Part shown: positions 1 through 5,785 of the stretch, piece by piece
Layout: every line of letters starts with the position of its first letter
Numbering within the stretch: the first letter of the stretch is position 1
NCBI GenBank assembly: GCA_947175715.1
Contig: CAMWOD010000052.1
Coordinates: forward strand, 1 to 6,962
Length of the DNA: 6,962 bases
Direction: 5' to 3'
Source of the DNA: an uncultured Porphyromonadaceae bacterium
Lineage (GTDB): Bacteria > Bacteroidota > Bacteroidia > Bacteroidales > Muribaculaceae
The notes under the pieces: generated by a model
What the model was told of the DNA's origin: nothing
The model's database searches: none
Seen by the model: the letters and a program-made list of their open reading frames with translations, nothing else
Made by a program: the position numbers and the translations under genes

Positions 1-241
1 GAATAATAGTAGTAGCCCTTCAGTTAAAGGAGAGTCCCTGATGTATAAACTGATTAAATGGTCCCTTGGGTTATGTACCCTCCTTGAAATATGGGATGAG
101 TTGATATTGCCGATGTTCTTGTAAATCACTGAGGCGGCGCCTGCTTGAACTGCGTCACGGTTTATTAGTGATGTCTTCAACACTGAAAGAGAATACGATA
201 ATGGTATTGAACTCATCAGCCGTTGGGAGCGTTGAATTGGT
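1..241. other. Leader region without a convincing gene
   Basis: No frame here codes for a recognisable protein. The stretch holds a 27-codon open frame with a good ribosome site (41-124, listed separately) and a 24-codon frame, ATG at 171 and stop TGA at 243-245, whose stop overlaps the dehydrogenase start as ATGA. A GGGAG at 225-229 lies 12 bases before the ATG at 242 and may serve as a weak ribosome site. I could not find a clear Bacteroidetes -33/-7 promoter pair on the plus strand, so the promoter of the dehydrogenase is unplaced; it may lie left of the window. Confidence 0.5.
41..124 (+). CDS. Possible 27-residue small protein
   Basis: An ATG at 41 opens 27 codons ending in TAA at 122-124. 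AAGGAGAG at 27-34 lies eight bases upstream, close to an ideal Shine-Dalgarno match, which is the main reason to list it. The predicted peptide begins MYKLIKW and is hydrophobic with a few charged residues, including a central EIWDE. I recognise no family. Bacteroidales genes often lack a Shine-Dalgarno sequence, so a strong one is notable, but 27 codons can easily stay open by chance. It might also be a leader peptide or a remnant. No promoter was found for it. Confidence 0.18.
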   Translation: MYKLIKWSLGLCTLLEIWDELILPMFL

Positions 242-1018
242 ATGAAACCACAAGAGTTACTTGATTTGACCGGTATGGTGGCGATAGTCACTGGTGCCGG
301 TGACGGAATTGGCGCAGGATGCGCCGAGATCCTTGCTGCGGCTGGGGCCAAGGTAGTAGTGAGCAACCTTACGCTATCCAAGGCTGAAAACATAGTGAGG
401 GTCATTAAAGAGGCTGGGGGTGAAGCCGAGGCCTTCCCCTGCAATGTGCTCGTTGACGAGGACCTCGTTGGGGTAGTCGATTTTACCCTGAAGACCTATG
501 GCAAGATCAACATCCTTGTTAATAACGCTGGTGGAGGGGGTGGAGGCACCGAGAGCCCGTTCAATATCGACCGTGCATACGTAGAGCGGATATATTCAAT
601 GAATGTCTTTGCTCCATGGCGTCTATGTCAGCTCGTAACGCCGCACATGCAGAAAGCCGGTTACGGCAGCATCGTCAACATATCATCGATGAGCAGCATC
701 AATCACAGTCCAGGTATAGCCATCTATGCCTCGACCAAGGCTGCACTCAACCACATGTCGGCCAACTTAGCACACGATTTCGGCCCTATGGGAATCCGCA
801 TCAACTGTGTAGGCCCGGGAGCCACGCGCACGGCCGCGCTGGCAGGAGTGCTGACTCCTGAAATCGAGTCGCGCATGCTTTCCCACACCCCTATCCATCG
901 TCTTGGCGAAGTGTCGGATATAGCTCGTGCTGTATTGTTTTTCGCCTCACCGATGTCGCCATGGATTTCGGGCCAAACGCTGATGGTCAATGGAGGTGGC
1001 GTACAGACCCTCGATTGA
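242..1018 (+). CDS. hdhA: Short-chain dehydrogenase, 7-alpha-hydroxysteroid dehydrogenase-like
   Basis: This cytoplasmic classical short-chain dehydrogenase/reductase (258 residues) probably oxidises the 7-alpha hydroxyl of bile acids such as cholate to the 7-oxo form. The Rossmann nucleotide motif TGAGDGIG is at residues 17-24 and NNAG at 94-97. The catalytic set is Asn121, Ser149, Tyr162 and Lys166 (YASTK). From memory, E. coli HdhA matches closely, especially the Gly run after NNAG and the C-terminal blocks TPEIE..ML.HTPI.RLG and SGQ.L.V.GGGVQ. The Gly run is six long here against four in E. coli. Position 42, Asp in the NAD-dependent E. coli enzyme, is Asn here, so cofactor choice may differ. 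An in-frame stop at 233 fixes ATG 242 as the first ATG. The gene stands alone and converges on the AspT-type gene. The family is certain; steroid specificity is likely but could be another secondary alcohol. Confidence 0.75.
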   Translation: MKPQELLDLTGMVAIVTGAGDGIGAGCAEILAAAGAKVVVSNLTLSKAENIVRVIKEAGGEAEAFPCNVLVDEDLVGVVDFTLKTYGKINILVNNAGGGGGGTESPFNIDRAYVERIYSMNVFAPWRLCQLVTPHMQKAGYGSIVNISSMSSINHSPGIAIYASTKAALNHMSANLAHDFGPMGIRINCVGPGATRTAALAGVLTPEIESRMLSHTPIHRLGEVSDIARAVLFFASPMSPWISGQTLMVNGGGVQTLD

Positions 1019-1025
1019 GGCCTCA
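1016..1025. repeat. Perfect 10-base palindrome at a convergent gene end
   Basis: TGAGGCCTCA is self-complementary and includes the TGA stop of the dehydrogenase. It lies in the 22-base gap between two convergent genes. There is no T-run on either side and no loop, so it is not a standard intrinsic terminator. A weak GTAG/CTAC pairing follows at 1031-1044. How the two convergent transcripts end is therefore unclear. Confidence 0.4.
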
Positions 1026-1040
1026 GTACGGTAGTCTGGG

Positions 1041-2759
1041 CTACATGAGCAGGGGGATGAGGAGGCCGGCGAAGATCAGGAGGATGCTGTTGACGGCATA
1101 GCACACGGTGTAACTCATGACGGGGAGGGTGCTGTCAAGGCTGTCCTGTATGGCTCCGAGGGCTGCGACGGCGTTACGACTACCTGCCACGCATCCCAAT
1201 GTAGTGGCTACCGGGAAACGGAAAAGCTTATTGCCAATCAACAGGCATATGATCAGCGGCAGTGTTGTGGCGACAATACCTGTCAGGAAGAATTCGACAC
1301 CTACTTTCTGCAATCCTGATATGAACGACGGTCCCGCCGCAATACCTATCACGGCGATAAATAGGTTGAGACCGACGTTGTCCATAAACCACACCACAGG
1401 GCGGGGTATGTAGCCCACCGATGGGCGACGCGAACGGAGCCAGCCCATTATCAAGCCGGCAAGGATTGTGCCTCCGCTCATGCTCAGCGACAATGGAATG
1501 CCGTTGCACACCAGTGTCAATGCCCCGATGATGCAGCCGATGGCTATACCCAATGATATGAAAACCACATCGCTCTGATTGCTCGGGCGGTCGCTGTAGC
1601 CTATCTCCTCGACGGCGTTGTCGACATCCTCGGGTAGGCCGACCAATGTGACAATATCACCCTGCTCCAGCCTGAGTGAACGCTTAAGGGGGATGTTCAT
1701 GTCGTTGCGCACCACCTTGTGGATGCTTACGCCGTGCATATATGGGGCGTGTCGAAGCTCATCTAAGGTTTTACCGTCAGCACCCGATTTCGACACTACA
1801 ACGGGTAGATTTTCGGTTCCGAATGTAAGCAGCTCATTGTCGGTCACCTCGGGGCCAAGCCAATCGGCGGCATTAACGATGCTTTCGCGCCGACCGCTTA
1901 TTACAAGGATGTCACCTTTGTGTACTCGCACGTCGGGGTCGACTTCGGTAATCTCGCCATTAACTCTCAGACGCTCCACGAAGTGGCGTAGTTTCATCTC
2001 CTTGTGGCGCGACTCAATTTCCTTGACGGTGCGTGGCTTGTTGAAAAAGTCGGACTCAGCACGATATGCGCGGAATGATACCGGGCGATTGGCCACTATC
2101 TGTCCAGGATCGGGAATAAAGTCGCCGGTGTCGAGTTCTGCCTCCAAGCGGGCTGTTTCCTCCAGCGCTTTCTTGCGACCACCGAGTATTATAGGTCCGA
2201 AATTCGCAATAACCCATGCCGAGCCGATAGTGCCGAATATATAGCATACAGCGTAGCACGAGGGGATGATGTCGAGCATCGCCTTGGTCTGAGCGTCGGG
2301 GAGTCCCAGAGCCCTTATGGTATCGCCACCAACGCCAATGACAGCCGACACAGTCTGCGACCCGGCAAAAAGTCCAACGGCCATACCCATATCGTAGCCC
2401 ATGACATACGACAGACCTACGACAACTGCCACGATTACACAAAATTCGACGAGTGCAAATGCTATCTGCTTGAGTCCATCACCCTTGAGCGCCCGGAAGA
2501 ATTGTGGACCGACGCTATAACCCACGGCAAACAGAAACATCATGAACGCCACTGATTTCAGGGTTTCAGACATCGGGATATCCATCTGGCCGATCAATAC
2601 GCCAACAATAAGTGTGGCAGTGACCGGTCCAAGCGTAAGCGACTTGTACTTAAGATTTCCAAGCCAAAAACCTATACCGAGGGTCAAAAATATTGCTATC
2701 ACGGGATTTTGCTGCAGCAAATCCCTGAACCAGTCGACAATTGAATAAATGAAGTCCAT
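1041..2759 (-). CDS. AspT-family (aspartate:alanine exchanger type) antiporter
   Basis: This inner-membrane exchanger has 572 residues from the ATG at 2759. It shows the AspT (YidE/YbjL duplication) plan: about five hydrophobic segments at residues 15-190, two soluble TrkA-C/RCK_C-like domains at about 245-300 and 325-385, then a second membrane half at about 398-572. The two halves carry related Gly-rich segments (around GVGGDTIRALG and GSRNAVAALG), each followed by a Cys-Tyr-containing helix. Tetragenococcus AspT swaps aspartate for alanine next to an aspartate decarboxylase, and related proteins move dicarboxylates. Beside frc/oxc, oxalate/formate exchange is an attractive inference but unproven. 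The frame extends to a GTG at 2804, but the -7 promoter element overlaps that GTG, so an mRNA from this promoter would not contain it. The protein from ATG 2759 starts MDFIYSIVDW, leading directly into the first membrane region. The gene is separated from the oxalate genes by a hairpin and appears monocistronic. Confidence 0.85.
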   Translation of the reverse strand: MDFIYSIVDWFRDLLQQNPVIAIFLTLGIGFWLGNLKYKSLTLGPVTATLIVGVLIGQMDIPMSETLKSVAFMMFLFAVGYSVGPQFFRALKGDGLKQIAFALVEFCVIVAVVVGLSYVMGYDMGMAVGLFAGSQTVSAVIGVGGDTIRALGLPDAQTKAMLDIIPSCYAVCYIFGTIGSAWVIANFGPIILGGRKKALEETARLEAELDTGDFIPDPGQIVANRPVSFRAYRAESDFFNKPRTVKEIESRHKEMKLRHFVERLRVNGEITEVDPDVRVHKGDILVISGRRESIVNAADWLGPEVTDNELLTFGTENLPVVVSKSGADGKTLDELRHAPYMHGVSIHKVVRNDMNIPLKRSLRLEQGDIVTLVGLPEDVDNAVEEIGYSDRPSNQSDVVFISLGIAIGCIIGALTLVCNGIPLSLSMSGGTILAGLIMGWLRSRRPSVGYIPRPVVWFMDNVGLNLFIAVIGIAAGPSFISGLQKVGVEFFLTGIVATTLPLIICLLIGNKLFRFPVATTLGCVAGSRNAVAALGAIQDSLDSTLPVMSYTVCYAVNSILLIFAGLLIPLLM

Positions 2760-2792
2760 TCCGGTTATCTCATAAATATGTTGTGCTGACTG

Positions 2793-2800
2793 CAAAGATA
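2793..2800 (-). promoter_or_regulatory. Bacteroidetes-type -7 promoter element for the AspT-type gene
   Basis: On the minus strand this reads TATCTTTG, an exact match to the Bacteroidetes consensus TAnnTTTG. It lies about 33 bases upstream of the ATG at 2759, which gives a short leader of roughly 25-30 bases. The expected -33 TTTG about 19-20 bases further upstream is not evident; a TTG at 2812-2814 is too close. The site lies between the hairpin at 2841-2882 and the gene, as expected for independent transcription. The same bases are codons 2-4 of the longer GTG-initiated reading, which argues against that start. Confidence 0.6.
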
Positions 2801-2840
2801 GCACAAATTTTCAAGCATAGATGTAGCCAGTATGCTAACG

Positions 2841-2882
2841 AAAGCACTCCAAAAGTTGGGAAAAGAACTTTTGGAGTGCTTT
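2841..2882. terminator. Strong hairpin between AEC-carrier and AspT-type genes
   Basis: A perfect 17-base-pair stem (2841-2857 with 2866-2882) encloses an 8-base loop, GGGAAAAG. It starts about 38 bases past the stop of the AEC carrier gene, so it most likely ends the minus-strand oxalate transcript and insulates the AspT-type promoter. On the minus strand the stem ends in GCTTT followed by CGTTAGC, a poor U-tract. On the plus strand it is followed by ATATTTTT, a better U-tract. It may therefore work in both directions or mainly block plus-strand transcription. Confidence 0.8.
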
Positions 2883-2920
2883 ATATTTTTACGCTTATTG
2901 GACGTGAGTACTGGCGTTTA

Positions 2921-3898
2921 TCAGAAGGCTGCTATAGCCAGGTTGGTGAGCCATATCCACAACGGACAGAATCCGATGAAGAGAATTACTGATAATGTCA
3001 GTGACGATGTACCTGTGGCTACATATGTGTCGTACTCGTCGGCAATAATGATGCCTGAGAATGCCGGTGGCAGAGCAGCCGAAACTACGAGCATCTTAAG
3101 GTTGAAGGGATCCATGTGGCAGAACAGCCCAAGAATAAGCACTACTGCAGGCATTACGATCATCTTCATTATAGAGCCAAGTATGGCCTGCCAGTTGATT
3201 GTGAACGTAATTGCCGATAGGGTGATACCTGCTGAGAATACAGCCATCGAGGCATTGGCCTTAGCGATAAGGTCGAACGAAGGGCTGAGCTCCTTAGGCC
3301 ATGGTATACCCACCAACACCCACACGACGGCGAGGATAGGCGCCCACGCTACAGGCTGAGCCAAGGCGTGGAGCACGGGCTTCCATGCGCTCTCTTTCTT
3401 GGTGTTGGCGTTGGGGTTTTGCTTGGCGAGCGAAGCGTTCATCAGCGATAGACCCACTGGGATGCCGATGGCGTTGACCACGATACCCACAATTGCTACT
3501 ACCAGGGCTACCGAAGGCTTGGTGCCGAAGATAGGCTCGAGCACGGCGAAGCCGAGGAATCCGATTGTAGGTGAGCCGCTGATAAGGGCCATAATGGCGG
3601 CATCGGCTCCGGTATTTTTCTTAAAACAGTACTTGAAGATGAAGTACACGGCCATGAAACAGGCCATAATGCCAACAATTGAAACGAGCGTCAAGCGCAA
3701 GTCCTTGGCCAGGTCTTCGCGTGATGCCTGGACGATCGATACAAAAAGTGCTGCCGGTAAGGCGTAGTCGAGCACGACTTTGTTGAACTTTTTAGCATCG
3801 GCGCCTGAGAAGACTCCTTTTTTACCGGATATGTATCCGGCAAGCATCACTACGATGATCGGGACGATGGCATACAATATGATGTGAGAAAGTCCCAT
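2921..3898 (-). CDS. AEC-family carrier, YfdV-like, in the oxalate operon
   Basis: This integral membrane carrier has 325 residues, a normal length for the auxin efflux carrier (AEC) family, which includes malonate and other organic-anion transporters. It has about ten hydrophobic segments in two halves: roughly residues 5-150, then 180-325 after a polar Lys/Asn-rich loop at 155-172. Family-like features are the LPAALF segment in the second helix, SGSPTIGFLG near 107-116, and the C-terminal LPPAFSGIIIADEYDTY with a following Thr-Leu-Ser helix. The start ATG lies 19 bases after the oxc stop with no terminator between, so co-transcription with oxc is very likely. E. coli has the same grouping: yfdV (AEC) beside yfdW (frc) and yfdU (oxc). 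Transport of oxalate in and/or formate out is inferred from context; the sequence itself shows only the family. Its transcript probably ends at the hairpin at 2841-2882. Confidence 0.85.
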   Translation of the reverse strand: MGLSHIILYAIVPIIVVMLAGYISGKKGVFSGADAKKFNKVVLDYALPAALFVSIVQASREDLAKDLRLTLVSIVGIMACFMAVYFIFKYCFKKNTGADAAIMALISGSPTIGFLGFAVLEPIFGTKPSVALVVAIVGIVVNAIGIPVGLSLMNASLAKQNPNANTKKESAWKPVLHALAQPVAWAPILAVVWVLVGIPWPKELSPSFDLIAKANASMAVFSAGITLSAITFTINWQAILGSIMKMIVMPAVVLILGLFCHMDPFNLKMLVVSAALPPAFSGIIIADEYDTYVATGTSSLTLSVILFIGFCPLWIWLTNLAIAAF

Positions 3899-3917
3899 AA
3901 TCTAAATAAATATTGAA

Positions 3918-5660
3918 TTAAACGGTGTATTGGATAAGAGGTGCGGGGTTGAGGTAGCCGATGTGGCCCGATTCCTTGCCCGAATCAGCGGCAAGCTGTA
4001 CATCGATCACGGCGGGAGCCTTTGATGCTATGGCTTGCTCGAGAGCTGCCTTAAGGTCGGCGGGGTTGTCGACGCGATATGCGGCGGCGCCGAATGCCTT
4101 GCCGATAAGGTCGTAAGAAGCGTTGATGTCGAGAGTGGTAGGAGCGGGAGCATCACCACCTGAGGGGTTGACACCTACACCGTTGTAAATACCACCGTTG
4201 TTGAAGATCACTACAGTGACAGGGAGCTTGTAGCGGCATATGGTGGCTACATCCATGCCTGAGAAGCCGAATGCCGAGTCGCCTTCGACGGCTACCACGC
4301 TCTTGCCTGTAGCCACGGCTGCACCTACGCACGAGCCCATACCCATACCCATGATCGACCACGATGCGCAGTCAACACGGTGACGGGGGAGCGACATGTC
4401 GATAGTGTCGCGTGTATCATCGAGTGTGTTGGCACCTTCGTTTACAAGTATCACGTCGGGATTAGCTGCCAAGATGGGTTTGATTACTGAAAGCGCTGTC
4501 CAGTGGGTCATTGGCATCGTATTGGCGGCGTCGGTGAGACGCTGGGCAAACTTGGCGTTCTTCTCCTTCGATTCGGCTTGCAGCGAAGGAACCCATGTAG
4601 GATCGGTGCTCATGGTCTTCCCTTTAAGGCCGGCAAGTATCATGTCGAGCGACTGACCCATATCGCCCACTACGGGAGCGGCGATCGGTACGTTGCGGTC
4701 GATCTCCTTGGCCTCGACATCGAGTTGGATGAACTTGATGCCGGGATTCCACTTGCCGCGGCCGAACGACAGCATCCAGTTGATGCGGGCGCCGATCACA
4801 ACGACCACGTCGGCCTTCTCCATGATGGTAGAGCGGCAGCTCAGGGCGCTGAGTTCGCCGGCATCGGGCATCAGACCCTTGGCCATTGACATTGCCAGGT
4901 AAGGTATCTTGTAAGTTTCGACGAGGGCTTTGATTTTATCATCGACCTGGGCGTAAGCGGCACCCTTGCCGAGCAGAATTGCCGGACGCTTGGCCGAGGC
5001 AAGGAGCTCTACGGCACGGTCGACGGCTGCCTGAGTAGGAGCCACAGTTGAGTCAATGTCAACGGGCTCATAGAAGAGTTTCTCGGCTTCGGCGGCATCC
5101 ATCACCTCGCCCAGAGCGGGGGTTGACATGTCGATATATACACCACCGGGACGGCCGCTTACGGCCGCACGATAGGCGCGGGCCACGGCTGCGGGAATAT
5201 CTTTGGCGTGTGAGCAACGCAGTGCGTATTTTACGAGTGGGCGGGCGGTGTTGAGCTGGTCGAGCTGTTCGTAAGTGCCCATATCCATATCTACCATCTG
5301 CGGGTCGGTAGCTCCTGAGATCTGGATCATAGGATAGCAGTTGACGGTAGCGTTGGCTGTTGCCGTCAAGCCGTTCATCATGCCCAGCGACGATACAGTG
5401 AGGAGCACACCAGGCTTTTTGGTGAGATAGCCGTGGGTTGCTGCGGCCATACCGGCCTGCTGTTCATGACGGAAACCGTAATAATTGATGCCGATTTTCT
5501 GCATTGCATAGGCGGCCTCGGTCACAGGGATGCCGACGAGGCCATATACGTCCATAAGGCCGAGGCGCTTGAGTGATTCGGCGAGAATATACATACCTGT
5601 TACCTGCTCAGGAAATTTGGGGGCGGTAGCAGTTTCAGGGGTTGCTTGTGTAGTAGCCAT
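3918..5660 (-). CDS. oxc: Oxalyl-CoA decarboxylase
   Basis: This cytoplasmic thiamine-diphosphate enzyme converts oxalyl-CoA to formyl-CoA and CO2. At 580 residues it is slightly longer than the 568-residue Oxalobacter enzyme, mainly through an N-terminal Thr/Ala/Pro-rich tail (about 1-16). It has the three-part ThDP plan: pyrimidine-binding domain to about 185, central domain about 205-350, and diphosphate-binding domain from about 385. Glu66 (in FRHE) matches the catalytic Glu56 of Oxalobacter, and Tyr130-Glu131 match Tyr120-Glu121. The Mg/ThDP motif runs from Gly460-Asp461 to Asn487-Asn488. The C-terminal ESGHIG segment (Ser564) matches the active-site Ser553 loop. The C-terminus ends in LIQYTV rather than a Lys-rich end. 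Frc upstream supplies oxalyl-CoA and consumes formyl-CoA. A terminator-like hairpin lies in the 125-base gap ahead of the gene, and I found no clear promoter in the 50 bases between hairpin and ATG. Function is very secure. Confidence 0.96.
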   Translation of the reverse strand: MATTQATPETATAPKFPEQVTGMYILAESLKRLGLMDVYGLVGIPVTEAAYAMQKIGINYYGFRHEQQAGMAAATHGYLTKKPGVLLTVSSLGMMNGLTATANATVNCYPMIQISGATDPQMVDMDMGTYEQLDQLNTARPLVKYALRCSHAKDIPAAVARAYRAAVSGRPGGVYIDMSTPALGEVMDAAEAEKLFYEPVDIDSTVAPTQAAVDRAVELLASAKRPAILLGKGAAYAQVDDKIKALVETYKIPYLAMSMAKGLMPDAGELSALSCRSTIMEKADVVVVIGARINWMLSFGRGKWNPGIKFIQLDVEAKEIDRNVPIAAPVVGDMGQSLDMILAGLKGKTMSTDPTWVPSLQAESKEKNAKFAQRLTDAANTMPMTHWTALSVIKPILAANPDVILVNEGANTLDDTRDTIDMSLPRHRVDCASWSIMGMGMGSCVGAAVATGKSVVAVEGDSAFGFSGMDVATICRYKLPVTVVIFNNGGIYNGVGVNPSGGDAPAPTTLDINASYDLIGKAFGAAAYRVDNPADLKAALEQAIASKAPAVIDVQLAADSGKESGHIGYLNPAPLIQYTV

Positions 5661-5710
5661 ATATACTTGAAAATTTAGTTGAAAGTTGAAGTTTGAGTGT
5701 GGTAAGATAT

Positions 5711-5756
5711 AAAAAAATGCAAAGTGGACGGCGGTTGAAACTCGCCGCCACTTTGC
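5711..5756 (-). terminator. Intrinsic terminator-like hairpin between frc and oxc
   Basis: On the minus strand a 14-base-pair stem with one bulged base (arms 5748-5756/5719-5727 and 5743-5747/5729-5733, 9-base loop) is followed by a run of seven U residues after one A (A-tract 5711-5717 on the plus strand). It lies 30 bases after the frc stop. This is a textbook intrinsic terminator in the direction of frc transcription, yet it sits ahead of oxc, whose product works with Frc. It could cause partial termination that sets the frc:oxc ratio, or full separation with an unseen oxc promoter. Confidence 0.8.
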
Positions 5757-5760
5757 TTAT

Positions 5761-5775
5761 ACGGAATCATTCCGT
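5761..5775 (-). repeat. Small hairpin just after the frc stop codon
   Basis: ACGGAA-TCA-TTCCGT forms a perfect six-base-pair stem with a three-base loop, ten bases past the frc stop on the minus strand. With the larger terminator-like hairpin it makes two tandem hairpins in the frc-oxc gap. It has no U-tract of its own. It could protect the 3' end of frc mRNA or be incidental. Confidence 0.4.
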
Positions 5776-5785
5776 TGCCTTTGTT

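Noticed and set aside
8..15. Short TAG triplet repeat near the left edge
   Set aside because: Three units or fewer are within chance expectation and have no repeat context.
527..550. G-rich run in the dehydrogenase as a possible G-quadruplex
   Set aside because: It encodes the six-Gly run after NNAG, which the protein family explains; only two-base G runs dominate, so a stable quadruplex is doubtful.
1618..2244. A 208-codon plus-strand frame opposite the AspT-type gene
   Set aside because: It is Ser/Thr/Arg-rich, typical of antisense readings of a membrane and RCK-domain gene, and has no promoter or ribosome site that I can see.
2832..3359. A 175-codon plus-strand frame across the hairpin and the AEC gene
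   Set aside because: It runs through the hairpin and is antisense to a clear transporter gene; its predicted protein has no recognisable features.
3918..3980. His in ESGHIG of Oxc where Oxalobacter has Arg555
   Set aside because: As I recall, the E. coli-type enzymes also carry His here, so it is probably normal variation.
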